Part shown: positions 16,724-25,761 of the stretch, one piece after another
How the letters are laid out: every line of letters begins with the position of its first letter
Position numbering within the stretch: the first letter of the stretch is position 1
Source of the DNA: an uncultured Faecalibacterium sp.
Lineage (GTDB): Bacteria; Bacillota; Clostridia; Oscillospirales; Ruminococcaceae
Length of the DNA: 64,000 nt
NCBI GenBank assembly: GCA_934503275.1
Contig: CAKSVD010000001.1
Span: 248,001-312,000, forward strand
Direction of reading: 5' to 3'
Program-made: the position numbers and the translations under genes
Notes under the pieces: model-generated
Told to the model about the DNA's origin: nothing
The model's input: only the letters and a program-made list of their open reading frames with translations
Databases searched by the model: none

Positions 16724-16895
16724 TTATTCGAGCTCGGTAAGTCTTAATTGTTACTAAGCAAATTTGTTTAGTGTATCTATCTTTGGATGTTCATTTTTCC
16801 ATGAGATTGCCGTGGTAAATGCGGCTTGCTGATTTTTTAGTATCAGGATAGTATCACGCAACCAGCGGGATCTCTGTGAGTATTATAACGTATTT
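16724..16895 (-). pseudogene. Possible C-terminal remnant of a LysR-type regulator
   Basis: The stretch 16475-16924 is the only gap above 300 bp; it holds the terminator and this remnant. Read leftwards from about 16860 there is a 34-codon open segment containing RDTILILKNQQ and, further on, AISWKNEHPK and DTLNKFA. It resembles the C-terminal end of LysR regulators. It then meets two stops (TAG TAA) and, still in frame, continues QLRLTELE and a final stop. A frame change near 16862 would join a preceding EIPLV. There is no start or full domain. The assignment is by eye and uncertain. Confidence 0.3.
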
Positions 16896-16924
16896 ACGTT
16901 CAGGATGCAACTATCTTTTAAGGA

Positions 16925-17254
16925 TTACTTCTTGCTTGCATCTGCCAGATAGTTTTCTCCCCATTTACACATCGCATCCAAAATAGGAATGATGCTTCTC
17001 CCAAAGTCGCTGAGCGAATATTCTACCTTTGGCGGCACAACAGGATAAACTTTCCGAATAACCAAGTTATCATTTTCAAGCTCCCGGAGCTGCTGTGTCA
17101 GCATTTTAGGCGTAGCCTTGGGAATCAACTTTCCTATCTCATTAAAGCGCAAGGTATTATCAATCAAATGCCACAGAATAAGTGCTTTATATTTCCCACC
17201 AATCAAATCGAGGGTTGCTTCAACCGGGCAGTTAAAGGTACTTGGACATTTCAT
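16925..17254 (-). CDS. HxlR-family transcriptional regulator
   Basis: A 109-residue winged-helix regulator. Recognisable HxlR features are the N-terminal '[22 protein letters not shown]' (with CPVE, the redox- or ligand-linked Cys region), '[26 protein letters not shown]' and '[12 protein letters not shown]'. The start at 17254 follows GGGAAGAG; a longer in-frame start would overlap the promoter. It is divergent from a nitroreductase gene, a frequent arrangement in which HxlR controls an oxidoreductase in response to reactive electrophiles. Codon use is A/T-richer than its neighbours. Confidence 0.9.
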   Translation of the reverse strand: MKCPSTFNCPVEATLDLIGGKYKALILWHLIDNTLRFNEIGKLIPKATPKMLTQQLRELENDNLVIRKVYPVVPPKVEYSLSDFGRSIIPILDAMCKWGENYLADASKK

Positions 17255-17405
17255 TTTTCTCTTCCCTACACTATCTTTTTGGGTAGTATATAACAAAAAA
17301 GTGCGTTCTTGCTTTTTTGAAAACGACTGATAAAATCATAGCATAGGTCGATTGAATTATCAAGACCCTACACAAATTTACACTTCCAGAAAGGACCATC
17401 ACATT
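17255..17405. promoter_or_regulatory. Divergent HxlR/nitroreductase control region
   Basis: An AT-rich 151-bp spacer. On the minus strand TATACT (17290-17285) is a fair -10 for hxlR. On the plus strand TTGAAA (17317-17322) followed about 17 bases later by TAGCAT is a weak candidate for the nitroreductase. The sequence ACTATC-TTTTTGGG-TAGTATA (about 17269-17291) forms an imperfect dyad that could be the HxlR operator. Confidence 0.4.
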
Positions 17406-17933
17406 ATGGATTTTTTGACACTTGCAAAGAAACGGTATAGTGTACGCGCTTACACAAAGCAGAAGGTTGAGAAGGAAAAGCTGGATGCCATCTTAGAGGC
17501 AGCTCACGTTGCACCCACGGGTGGTAATTGCCAGCCTCAACACCTGATTGTAGTGCAGAGTGATGAGGGCCTTCGTAAAATTGGAAAGGCCACAAATATC
17601 TATGGTGCGCCGCTGGCAATTATCGTTTGCAGCGATACAAATAAGGTCTGGACACGTCCCTTTGATGGTAAAAAGCTGACCGATATTGATGCAAGCATCA
17701 TTACCGACCACATGATGATGGAAGCCACCTACTTAGGTTTAGGAAGCGTATGGGTATGCTATTTCAAGCCGGACATCCTGAAGGCTGAATTTAAGATTCC
17801 CGACAACCTTGAACCGGTCAACATCCTTGTCCTCGGCTACGCCGACACCTCTCGTGAAAAGGCTCTGTCCGCAGATCGCCATGTAAAAATGAGAAACTCT
17901 CTTTCTGCCATGGTATCTTTCGAGAAGCTTTAA
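17406..17933 (+). CDS. Nitroreductase-family FMN oxidoreductase
   Basis: A 175-residue flavoprotein of the nitroreductase superfamily. It begins MDFLTLAKKRYSVRAYTKQK, the classic FMN-contact 'RxSxRxF'-like start, and has 'AAHVAPTGGNCQPQHLIV', 'ITDHMMMEATYLGLGSVWV' and 'LVLGYAD'. The likely reaction is NAD(P)H-dependent two-electron reduction of nitro compounds, quinones or another electrophile. The start at 17406 is preceded by AAAGGA; an upstream in-frame ATG at 17352 lies in the control region. Its A/T-rich codons, like hxlR's, suggest recent transfer of the pair. Confidence 0.9.
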   Translation: MDFLTLAKKRYSVRAYTKQKVEKEKLDAILEAAHVAPTGGNCQPQHLIVVQSDEGLRKIGKATNIYGAPLAIIVCSDTNKVWTRPFDGKKLTDIDASIITDHMMMEATYLGLGSVWVCYFKPDILKAEFKIPDNLEPVNILVLGYADTSREKALSADRHVKMRNSLSAMVSFEKL

Positions 17934-17936
17934 CTT

Positions 17937-18113
17937 AAAATTATATCTTTATATCATTCTATTTTCTCTGGCACGTCCAACCATTAAGTTTTTCTTAATA
18001 GTTCCAACTGCTAAACTCGAACCATCCAAAAATCCCGGATAGTTGACAGACTGCCCAAGTTATTAAGCAACGCTTAACAACTGCCCCGAACTCTTCGGAA
18101 TTTCCGAAGAGTT
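17937..18113. repeat. Cluster of inverted repeats in intergenic spacer
   Basis: Three dyads lie in tandem between the nitroreductase and guaA: ATTAAG-T5-CTTAAT (17983-17999); GTTATTAAGC-loop-GCTTAACAAC (about 18058-18080, one mismatch); and a perfect 12-bp-arm palindrome with a one-base centre at 18089-18113 (arm AACTCTTCGGAA). No open frame or known RNA was recognised here. Confidence 0.55.
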
Positions 18114-18125
18114 GCCCCTATATAC

Positions 18126-18172
18126 GCAGAACCCCCGTCAGCGCACACTGACAGGGGTTCTGCTCGTTTTTG
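18126..18172 (+). terminator. Rho-independent terminator
   Basis: GCAGAACCCC (18126-18135) pairs with GGGGTTCTGC (18154-18163) with an inner GTCAG/CTGAC stem, then TCGTTTTT on the plus strand. It terminates the rightward nitroreductase transcript; for the leftward guaA transcript the stem lacks a good U tract but may still help. Confidence 0.8.
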
Positions 18173-18189
18173 ATGGGATTGAGTAGAGC

Positions 18190-19740
18190 TTACTCGAGCT
18201 CGATCGTTGCAGGCGGCTTGCCGGTGCAATCATAGAACACGCGGTTGACGTGCTTGACTTCGTTGACGATGCGGCTGGTGACAGTGCCCAGAACATCCCA
18301 CGGCATATCATAGCTTTCTGCGGTCATGAAGTCGGTGGTGGTCACGGCGCGCAGCGCAACGGCGTAATCGTAGGTGCGCTCGTCGCCCATAACACCAACG
18401 CTATGCATATTGGTCAGTGCAGCGTAATACTGGCTGATTTCCTTATCCAGACCGGCCTTGGCGATCTCCTCGCGCCAGATGGCGTCAGCGTCCTGCACGA
18501 TAGTGACCTTCTCGGGGGTCACCTCGCCGATGATGCGGATGCCCAGACCGGGGCCGGGGAACGGCTGACGGCTGACCAGATACTCAGGCAGACCCAACTC
18601 ACGGCCGGCCTGACGGACTTCGTCCTTGAACAGGTTGCGCAGAGGCTCCACCAGTTCCTTGAAGTCCACGGTATCGGGCAGACCGCCCACGTTGTGGTGG
18701 CTCTTGATGACGGTGGACTCACCGCCCAGACCGCTTTCCACCACGTCGGGGTAGATGGTGCCCTGTGCAAGGAAGTCCACCTTGCCGATCTTCTTGGCCT
18801 CTTCCTCGAACACGCGGATGAACTCCTCGCCGATAATCTTGCGCTTGCGCTCCGGCTCGGTGACGCCCTTCAGCTTGCTGAAGTAGCGGTCGCGGGCATC
18901 TACGCAGATAAAGTTGATGTCGAAACCGTTGGCGTTGCCCGGGCCAAAGACAGAGCAGACCTCTTCCTTTTCGTTCTTGCGCAGCAGGCCGTGATCCACG
19001 AACACGCAGGTCAGCTGCTTGCCGATGGCCTTTGCCAGCATAGCGGCCAGCACGGAGGAATCCACACCGCCGGACAGGGCGCACAGCACCTTACCATCGC
19101 CGATGCGCTCCCGTAGCGCCTTAACGTTGTTCTCCACAAAGGAATCCATCTTCCAATCGCCGGAGCAGCCGCAGACGTTGTACACGAAGTTGCGCAGCAT
19201 CTTCTTGCCCTCGGCGGTGTGCAGCACCTCCGGGTGGAACTGTACGGCATACAGACCCTTTTCGGCATTTTCAACGGCTGCCACAGGGCAGTTTGCGGTG
19301 TGGGCAGTGATCTCAAAGCCGGGAGCCGCCTGCTCGATGTAGTCGTTGTGGCTCATCCAGCAGATGGTAGAGGGCTGCACATCGGTGAACAGCTTGCTCT
19401 CGGTGTTCACGAACACCTCGGTCTTGCCGTACTCACGCTCGGGAGCGCGGCAGACATGACCGCCCAGCAGGTGCATCATCAGCTGGCTGCCGTAGCAGAT
19501 GCCCAGCACAGGCACGCCCCAACTGAAGATCTCGGGGTCGATGGTGGGAGAATCCTCCAGATAAACGCTGTTGGGGCCGCCGGTGAAGATGATGCCCTTG
19601 GGATTCTTGGCCTTGATGACCGAAAGATCGGTTTTATAGGAATAGATCTCGCAGTAGACATTATTTTCTCGGACACGGCGGGCAATCAGCTGATTGTACT
19701 GTCCGCCAAAGTCCAGCACGATGACAGTTTCATGCTGCAT
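18190..19740 (-). CDS. guaA: GMP synthase (glutamine-hydrolysing)
   Basis: GuaA converts XMP to GMP using glutamine and ATP. The 516-residue protein has the class-I glutamine amidotransferase domain with nucleophile Cys82 in GICYGSQLM and the partner HPE motif near 172, then the ATP pyrophosphatase PP-loop [13 protein letters not shown] near 231 and the C-terminal dimerisation domain ending KPPATIELE. Two ATGs are candidates: the first codon of ATGGAGG at 19755 actually forms the ribosome site for the ATG at 19740, which is used. A single-gene unit; no xpt or guaB is beside it. Confidence 0.97.
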   Translation of the reverse strand: MQHETVIVLDFGGQYNQLIARRVRENNVYCEIYSYKTDLSVIKAKNPKGIIFTGGPNSVYLEDSPTIDPEIFSWGVPVLGICYGSQLMMHLLGGHVCRAPEREYGKTEVFVNTESKLFTDVQPSTICWMSHNDYIEQAAPGFEITAHTANCPVAAVENAEKGLYAVQFHPEVLHTAEGKKMLRNFVYNVCGCSGDWKMDSFVENNVKALRERIGDGKVLCALSGGVDSSVLAAMLAKAIGKQLTCVFVDHGLLRKNEKEEVCSVFGPGNANGFDINFICVDARDRYFSKLKGVTEPERKRKIIGEEFIRVFEEEAKKIGKVDFLAQGTIYPDVVESGLGGESTVIKSHHNVGGLPDTVDFKELVEPLRNLFKDEVRQAGRELGLPEYLVSRQPFPGPGLGIRIIGEVTPEKVTIVQDADAIWREEIAKAGLDKEISQYYAALTNMHSVGVMGDERTYDYAVALRAVTTTDFMTAESYDMPWDVLGTVTSRIVNEVKHVNRVFYDCTGKPPATIELE

Positions 19741-19833
19741 GATGTTTTCCTCCATTTTTAAGTGTGTTTCTACAGATAATTTTAGTATAGCACATCTCAC
19801 AACAAAAAGCGACAGTTTTTGTGAAGTTTTCTG

Positions 19834-20469
19834 TCATTTCATTCTGCGGATCGGATGTCGCAGCACGGTTTTCAGCTTCTCCGGTGCGGTGCGGCGCGGG
19901 TCTCCCAGATAGATCTCGTGATGGAAGCGCGTGTCTGAAAAATCCGGGCAATATCCCTGCTCCGCAGCAAACGCATCCAGCTGCCGCAAAGTCTCCGGCT
20001 CGGTGTCGTAGGGGCCGATGTGCATACACTGCACGCACAGACCTTCATCATAGGTGAAAAATTCCACCTTAGAAAAGTTCTTTTTCTTTTTGGCCGTAGC
20101 TTCCTGCACCGCCCAGTCAAATTCGGCACGAGTGACAAATTCCGGCAGACGGATCATAGAGGTCCAGATAAAGGTCTCCTTGTTGGAAAAATCCACACCC
20201 TCTGCACCGGGCTGATGCCACAGTCCCTCCAGCGGCGGAACAACATATTCGAAATAGCCGTCTATCTTATGGCTACCCTTATAGCTCATTTTGATAGTAA
20301 ATGCAATGCCGTACAGCAGTTCCAGCGCTGCTTTGTATTCCCCTGCCGGGTCGTTGGGGTCGCCCTTGCCATGTACCGCCACAAAATTCATCGCAGGGAC
20401 GGTAATGATCTGCGGTTTCTTCGGCGGAAGATAAAATTCTTTGTATTCCTTCTTATAGTCAAATGGCAT
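19834..20469 (-). CDS. GyrI-like small-molecule-binding domain protein
   Basis: A 211-residue cytoplasmic protein with the GyrI-like fold found in Firmicutes proteins that begin 'DYKKEYKEFYLPPKKPQIITVP'. It contains 'FVAVHGKGDPND', 'KGSHKIDGYFEYVVPPLEGLW' and 'CVQCMHIGPYDTEPETL', all family signatures. There is no HTH domain, so it is a stand-alone ligand binder; related proteins have been proposed to hydrolyse or sequester drug-like molecules, which is unproven here. It overlaps the upstream mmcQ-like gene by 11 bp; AAGGGG precedes the start at 20469. Confidence 0.85.
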   Translation of the reverse strand: MPFDYKKEYKEFYLPPKKPQIITVPAMNFVAVHGKGDPNDPAGEYKAALELLYGIAFTIKMSYKGSHKIDGYFEYVVPPLEGLWHQPGAEGVDFSNKETFIWTSMIRLPEFVTRAEFDWAVQEATAKKKKNFSKVEFFTYDEGLCVQCMHIGPYDTEPETLRQLDAFAAEQGYCPDFSDTRFHHEIYLGDPRRTAPEKLKTVLRHPIRRMK

Positions 20470-20842
20470 CCTTCTTTTCCCCTTCCAGCAGCGCGCGCTG
20501 TTTCTTTTTACTGAAGCTGCCCAGCACCAGACGATAAGATTTTTCCAGCATCTCCCGCAGCAATGCGTCCGGCACATTTCCCTCTGCTTTTACGGAGTTC
20601 CAATGCACCTTATTCATATAGTAGCCCGGAATGATATCTTCATACTGTCGGCGCAGAAAATCGCCCTCGGCGGGGTCCAGCTTGCAAGTAATATACACCG
20701 GCTTTCCCGTGGCATCATCCAGACAGACGGCTGCAAACATTTTGCCGCCGATGTGGTATCTTATCCAGTTCCACTCTGCCTGTAAATCTTTGGTAACGCC
20801 AGGCTTTTGCAGAAGTTCCGTGTCGATCCAGCTGTATTTCAT
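20459..20842 (-). CDS. MmcQ/YjbR-family DNA-binding protein
   Basis: A 127-residue protein of the MmcQ/YjbR family (CyaY-like fold, annotated as DNA-binding). Visible signatures are 'MFAAVCLDDATGKPVYITCKLDP', 'FLRRQYEDIIPGYYMNKVHWNSV' and 'DALLREMLEKSYRLVLGS'. Its role in cells is not known. It forms an overlapping pair with the GyrI-like gene, an association seen widely in Firmicutes. Confidence 0.85.
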   Translation of the reverse strand: MKYSWIDTELLQKPGVTKDLQAEWNWIRYHIGGKMFAAVCLDDATGKPVYITCKLDPAEGDFLRRQYEDIIPGYYMNKVHWNSVKAEGNVPDALLREMLEKSYRLVLGSFSKKKQRALLEGEKKDAI

Positions 20843-20945
20843 GGCAGCACCTCCGTTTTTCTCAGTATAACTGATTTGGAGGCGTTTGTAAACAAAAAGT
20901 TGTTGATTTTTACTTATAACACGTCAATTCTGAAAAAGCGGCAGC

Positions 20946-20987
20946 AAAAAGAGCCATCCGCTCAAAAAAACTGAGAGGATGGCTCTT
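20946..20987 (-). terminator. Rho-independent terminator after pfkA
   Basis: GAGCCATCC (20951-20959) pairs with GGATGGCTC (20977-20985), with an added CTC/GAG inside. On the minus strand the stem is followed by TTTTTGC, directly after the pfkA stop. Confidence 0.85.
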
Positions 20988-21004
20988 GCGTTTGATGTTA
21001 TTGA

Positions 21005-21979
21005 TTAGATGGAAATAGTGTTGCACACGTCCACCAGCACGGGGTCAAGGCTCTTGGTCATCTCCAAAGCCTCGTCCACGGGGTAGTCCACCAGCTTCTC
21101 GCCCTTCATGCCGACGATGCGGTTATACTTGCCCTGCTCCAGCAGGCAGACAGCCTGATAACCCATGGCAGAAGCATTCACGCGGTCGCGCAGGGTGGGA
21201 GAACCACCGCGCTGCACATGGCCCAGAATGGTTGCGCGGGAATCGATACCGGTGCGCGCCTGAATCTCGTTGGCGATCTCCTGTGCGTGACCCACGCCCT
21301 CGGCCACAATGATGATAAAGTGGCGCTTGCCGGTCTTCTGGGTCTCGGCGATCTTATCCAGAATGTCGCGCTGCATATCGAATTCCTTCTCAGGCAGCAG
21401 CACAGCCATAGCGCCGGAGGCGATGGCCACGTTCAGAGCGATGTAACCGGCGTTGCGGCCCATGACCTCGACCACACTGCAGCGGTCGTGGCTCTGGGTG
21501 GTGTCGCGCAGCTTATCGATCATTTCCAGCGCGGTGTTCATGGCGGTATCATAGCCGATGGTGTAATCGGTGCAGCCGATATCGTTATCAATGGTGCCGG
21601 GCAGGCCGATCATGGGGATGCCGCGGTGTGCCAATGCGCGGGCACCGCGGTAGGAGCCGTCGCCGCCGATAACGACCAGCGCATCAATGCCCAACTCGCG
21701 GCACTTTTCAGCGCCCTTATCCTGACCTTCCTTGGTCTTGAACTCCAGGCAGCGTGCCGTATACAGAATGGTGCCGCCGGCAGAGATGATGTTAGAAACG
21801 CTGCGCAGGTTCATTTCAAAGCACTCGCCGTTCAGCAGGCCGTTGTAGCCGCGCTGAATGCCGATCATACGGAAGCCCTTATGCAGGCCAGTGCGTACCA
21901 CAGCGCGCACAGCAGCGTTCATGCCGGGAGCATCACCACCGCTTGTAAGCACGCCAATCGTTTTGATTTGCTTTTCCAT
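21005..21979 (-). CDS. pfkA: ATP-dependent 6-phosphofructokinase
   Basis: Catalyses fructose-6-phosphate to fructose-1,6-bisphosphate, the committed step of glycolysis. The 324-residue protein matches bacterial PfkA: GVLTSGGDAPGMNAAVRAVV (9-28), the ATP-loop GGDGSYRGA, the catalytic PGTIDNDIGCTDYTIG with the Asp base, and the allosteric-site 'GGSPTLRDR'. It has the Gly (GGDGS) usual for ATP- rather than PPi-dependent enzymes. The start at 21979 is preceded by GGAGGG. It is monocistronic, with its own strong promoter and a terminator. Confidence 0.97.
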   Translation of the reverse strand: MEKQIKTIGVLTSGGDAPGMNAAVRAVVRTGLHKGFRMIGIQRGYNGLLNGECFEMNLRSVSNIISAGGTILYTARCLEFKTKEGQDKGAEKCRELGIDALVVIGGDGSYRGARALAHRGIPMIGLPGTIDNDIGCTDYTIGYDTAMNTALEMIDKLRDTTQSHDRCSVVEVMGRNAGYIALNVAIASGAMAVLLPEKEFDMQRDILDKIAETQKTGKRHFIIIVAEGVGHAQEIANEIQARTGIDSRATILGHVQRGGSPTLRDRVNASAMGYQAVCLLEQGKYNRIVGMKGEKLVDYPVDEALEMTKSLDPVLVDVCNTISI

Positions 21980-22092
21980 ACGAGAGATTCCCTCCAATTT
22001 ACAGTTCAGTTCTTCATTTACCCTTTTGCCTGTACCCTCTTCTTCCAGAAACAGGCCAGTTGCTTTGCAACAGCTTTGATTCGCCTTTAATG

Positions 22093-22122
22093 ATTATAGC
22101 ACACCATCCAGACAAATTTCAA
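22093..22122 (-). promoter_or_regulatory. Sigma-A promoter of pfkA
   Basis: On the minus strand TTGAAA (22122-22117)-N18-TATAAT (22098-22093). The untranslated leader is about 105 nt; no riboswitch was recognised. The remainder of the dnaE-pfkA spacer (22123-22251) shows no feature and no clear dnaE terminator. Confidence 0.8.
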
Positions 22123-22251
22123 TAGGGTTTTGAGACTTTATGCAATTCCATACGGCACAAAATAGTGACGACGCATCGTGTTATTTTTGCGATTTGTACC
22201 ACTTGGAAAAATTGAAATCGCCTCATGCGGTGCCATTCGTGCACAAATATG

Positions 22252-25200
22252 TCATTTTGTTGCAACGTTTTCCGCGCCCAGCAGTCGCTCCAGCTCTTTG
22301 AAGAAAAGCGGATGCCCGGAGGTGTACAGCCGGCGCGGTGCGGCCAGCTTCTGCTTGGTATCCTCCAGATACAGGATCACCGGGATATCACCATCAAAGA
22401 TCTCCAGCAGGTTCACCACTTTATCGTACTGGGGGCAGCTGCGGGACGGCAGACGGATAAACACCCGCCGGGCAGCTGTTTTGACAGGGTCCGGGCGGCC
22501 TTTATCCAAGCGGGTCGGGTCGTAGCTGTCAATGGGCAGAATGCTGTCTGCCAGCAGCTTGGAAGCTTCATCCTCCCGCACGGAAAGCCGGCCGTCGATG
22601 ACTACAACAGCGTTTTCCTGAATGGCATCCCGGAACCTGTCCAGCACCTTGGGGAACACGATCACCTCCATGGTGCCGGTCAGATCCTCCACGCTGGCAA
22701 AGGCCATCATGCTGTTGGATTTGGTCGTCATCATGCGGTTTTTGACCACCGCACACACAATGCGCACCTTTTCGCCGTCCTGCACATGGGCATCCTCGCC
22801 GGTGAGGGCTTTGATGGTGTGGGAACCGATGCGGGCAGATTTTTCCCGGTAAGCGTCCAGCGGATGGCCAGACAGGTACAGACCGCTGACCTCTTTTTCC
22901 TGCTGCAGCAGTTCGGCAGGGGTGTACTCTGCCAAGGGACGGATCTCGTAGACGTCTGCCTGCGGGCTTTGCTGTTCTTCCCCGCTCATTACGGAGAACA
23001 GATCCAGTTGTCCCTCCAGATTGCGGCGGGAGTCGGTCTCGATGCTCTTGAGGATGCCTTCTACCGCCTCCACCATACTGTGGCGGTTGGAGCCAAAACA
23101 GTCAAAGGCACCGGCTTTGATCAGGCTTTCCACCGCGCGGCGGTTCAACTCACTGCCGTGCATCCGCTTACAGAAATCGTAAAGACTGGTGTAGGGCTTT
23201 TCCCTGCGCTCGGTGACTGCGTTCTCGATGAGGTTACGGCCTACGTTTTTCACCGCGTTCAGGCCAAAACGGATCTGACCGTTATCATCGGCGGTAAAGC
23301 CGCCGTTGGAGATATTCACATCCGGCGGCAGCACCTTGATGCCCAGACGGGCGCATTCGCCGGAATACTCGATGACCTTATCCGTATTATCCAGCACGCT
23401 GGTGAGCAATGCCGCCATGAACTGGCTGGGGTAATGGCACTTGAGGTAAGCGGTCTGGAAAGCTACATAAGCGTAGCAGGCTGCGTGGCTCTTGTTGAAA
23501 GCGTAGGACGCAAAGCTGGACATCTCATCGTAGATCTGGTTTGCTACCTGCTCCGGGATGCCGTTGGCAACGCAGCCCGGACATTCGTGGCCGGGCTCGG
23601 TGCAGCCGTGCACAAAGTGCTCCCGCTCTGCTTCCATGACGGCGTGCTTCTTTTTGCTCATGGCGCGGCGGACGTTATCTGCCTGCCCGAAGGAGAAGCC
23701 TGCCAACTCCCGGAAGATCTGCATGACCTGCTCCTGATAGACGATGCAGCCGTTGGTCACATCCAGAATGTGCGCCAGCTGCGGGGTCTTATAGCTGATC
23801 TTGTCCGGCTCGTGCCGGTTGCGCAGATAGGTGGGAATAGAGTCCATGGGGCCCGGGCGGTACAGGCTGATCAGAGCGATGACATCTTCAAGGTTCTGGG
23901 GCTGCAAGCCCACAAGCACCTGCTTCATGCCGGAGGATTCCAGCTGGAACACGCCCTCAGTATCGCCCTGACCCAACATCTTATAGGTATCCGGGTCGTC
24001 ATAGTCCAGATCACGGATGGAGAACTCCGGGTGCTGCTTTTGCACTGCAACCTCCGCATCCCGGATGACGGTCAGGGTGCGCAGGCCCAGAAAGTCCATC
24101 TTCAAAAGACCCAGTTCCTCGATCTCGGTCATGTTGAACTGGGTCACCGGCAGGCCGTCGTTGGTGGCCAGCGGCAGATAATAATCCGTAGGCTCCGGTG
24201 TAATGACTACACCCGCCGCATGGGTGGAGGCGTGCCGGGGCATTCCCTCCACCTTCAGTGCGGTGTCGATGAGTTCAGTCACCTGCGGGTCAGTATCGTA
24301 GAGTTTTTTCAGTTCGCTGGAAACCTCCAACGCCCGCTTCAGAGTCATTTTCAGTTCCATGGGCACAAGCTTTGCTACTACGTCCACCTGCTGGTACGGA
24401 ATGCCCATCACGCGGCCAACGTCCCGGATGGCGTTGCGGGCGGCCATGGTACCAAAGGTGACGATCTGCGCCACATGGTCGGCACCGTATTTGCGGTTGA
24501 CGTAGTCGATGACCTCCTGCCGACGCTCGTAGCAGAAATCCACGTCGAAATCCGGCATACTGACGCGCTCGGGGTTCAAAAAGCGCTCGAAGATCAGGTT
24601 ATAGCGGATGGGGTCGATATCCGTGATGCCCACGCAGTAGGCAGCAATACTACCCGCACCGGAGCCGCGTCCCGGCCCTACTGGGATGCCCTGACTTTTT
24701 GCAAAATTGATGTAGTCCCACACGATGAGGTAGTAGTTGGTATACCCCATGGTCTTGACCACGCCGATCTCATATTTCAGGCGGTCGATGTTGGCCTGCG
24801 GCACGTCCGGGCCGTAGCGGCGTTCCAAGCCGTCCCAACAGAGTTTTTCAAAGTAAGCCTGATTATCCATGCCGTCCGGGGCTTTGTAGTAAGGGATCTT
24901 GGTGTGGCCGAACTCAAAGTCAAAATTGCACTGCTCGGCGATCTTTGCCGTATTGGCGCAGGCCTCCGGCACCATAGAGAACAACTCGTACATCTCGTCT
25001 GTGGTCTTGACGTAGAATTCATCGGTCTGGAACTCCATGCGGTCGGCGTCCTGAATGGTCTTGCCGGTCTGAATGCACAGCAGGATGCTCTGCATCTTGG
25101 CGTCCTCTTTGCGCAGATAATGGGCGTCGTTGGTAGCTGCCATGGGAATGCCCGTCTCCCGGGAAAGCTTGATGAGCTGCGGCAGAACGGTGGTGTCCTC

Positions 25201-25761
25201 CTTCAGGCCGTGATCCTGCAATTCGATGTAGTAATTCTCTGCACCGAACAGATCCCGGTACCACAGCGCGGTCGCCTTTGCGCGCTCGTAATCCCCTGCC
25301 AGAATGGCCTGCGGGATCTCGCCCGCAAGACAGGCCGAAAGGCAGATAAGTCCCTCGTGGTATTGCTCCAAAAGCTGCTTATCCACACGGGGCTTGGAAT
25401 AAAAGCCCTCCACAAAACCGGCAGAGACCATTTTAATCAGGTTCTTATAGCCGGTCTCGTTTTTGCATAGCAGAATCAGGTGGTTGTTGCCGTCTATTTT
25501 ATTTACCTTATCAAAGCGGGTGCGGGTGGCAACATAGACTTCGCACCCGATGATGGGCTTGATACCCGCCTTTTTGGCCGCTTTATAAAACTGCACACAG
25601 CCGTACATCACGCCGTGGTCGGTGCAGGCAATGGCGGTCTGTCCGCACTCCTTCACCCGCTCCATCAGCTGGTCGATGCGGCAGGCACCGTCCAAAAGGC
25701 TGTATTCCGTATGGATATGCAAATGGGCAAAGGGACGGGTATTTGCGGTGGGTTCATTCAT
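22252..25761 (-). CDS. dnaE: DNA polymerase III subunit alpha (DnaE)
   Basis: A 1169-residue replicative polymerase. An N-terminal PHP domain starts with HLHIHTEYSLLDG (13-25) and TDHGVMYG (47-54); the polymerase catalytic aspartates sit in PDFDVDF (403-409), after GPGRGSGAGS (362-371). The tandem HhH region and an OB-fold (VRIVCAVVKNRMMTTK... then FASVEDLTGTMEVIVFP) follow. Around residue 705 there is a Cys-rich insert CTEPGHECPGC that could bind metal. There is no exonuclease domain, so it is DnaE and not PolC. The ATG at 25761 has AGGAGG upstream and overlaps the whiA stop by ATGA, so dnaE is the last gene of the hprK-murB-rapZ-whiA-dnaE operon. Confidence 0.96.
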   Translation of the reverse strand: MNEPTANTRPFAHLHIHTEYSLLDGACRIDQLMERVKECGQTAIACTDHGVMYGCVQFYKAAKKAGIKPIIGCEVYVATRTRFDKVNKIDGNNHLILLCKNETGYKNLIKMVSAGFVEGFYSKPRVDKQLLEQYHEGLICLSACLAGEIPQAILAGDYERAKATALWYRDLFGAENYYIELQDHGLKEDTTVLPQLIKLSRETGIPMAATNDAHYLRKEDAKMQSILLCIQTGKTIQDADRMEFQTDEFYVKTTDEMYELFSMVPEACANTAKIAEQCNFDFEFGHTKIPYYKAPDGMDNQAYFEKLCWDGLERRYGPDVPQANIDRLKYEIGVVKTMGYTNYYLIVWDYINFAKSQGIPVGPGRGSGAGSIAAYCVGITDIDPIRYNLIFERFLNPERVSMPDFDVDFCYERRQEVIDYVNRKYGADHVAQIVTFGTMAARNAIRDVGRVMGIPYQQVDVVAKLVPMELKMTLKRALEVSSELKKLYDTDPQVTELIDTALKVEGMPRHASTHAAGVVITPEPTDYYLPLATNDGLPVTQFNMTEIEELGLLKMDFLGLRTLTVIRDAEVAVQKQHPEFSIRDLDYDDPDTYKMLGQGDTEGVFQLESSGMKQVLVGLQPQNLEDVIALISLYRPGPMDSIPTYLRNRHEPDKISYKTPQLAHILDVTNGCIVYQEQVMQIFRELAGFSFGQADNVRRAMSKKKHAVMEAEREHFVHGCTEPGHECPGCVANGIPEQVANQIYDEMSSFASYAFNKSHAACYAYVAFQTAYLKCHYPSQFMAALLTSVLDNTDKVIEYSGECARLGIKVLPPDVNISNGGFTADDNGQIRFGLNAVKNVGRNLIENAVTERREKPYTSLYDFCKRMHGSELNRRAVESLIKAGAFDCFGSNRHSMVEAVEGILKSIETDSRRNLEGQLDLFSVMSGEEQQSPQADVYEIRPLAEYTPAELLQQEKEVSGLYLSGHPLDAYREKSARIGSHTIKALTGEDAHVQDGEKVRIVCAVVKNRMMTTKSNSMMAFASVEDLTGTMEVIVFPKVLDRFRDAIQENAVVVIDGRLSVREDEASKLLADSILPIDSYDPTRLDKGRPDPVKTAARRVFIRLPSRSCPQYDKVVNLLEIFDGDIPVILYLEDTKQKLAAPRRLYTSGHPLFFKELERLLGAENVATK

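Noticed and set aside
22225..25470. Very long plus-strand open frame opposite dnaE
   Set aside because: It is the reverse-strand shadow of a clear dnaE; its sequence shows no family and has the His/Val-rich look of antisense frames in GC-rich genes.
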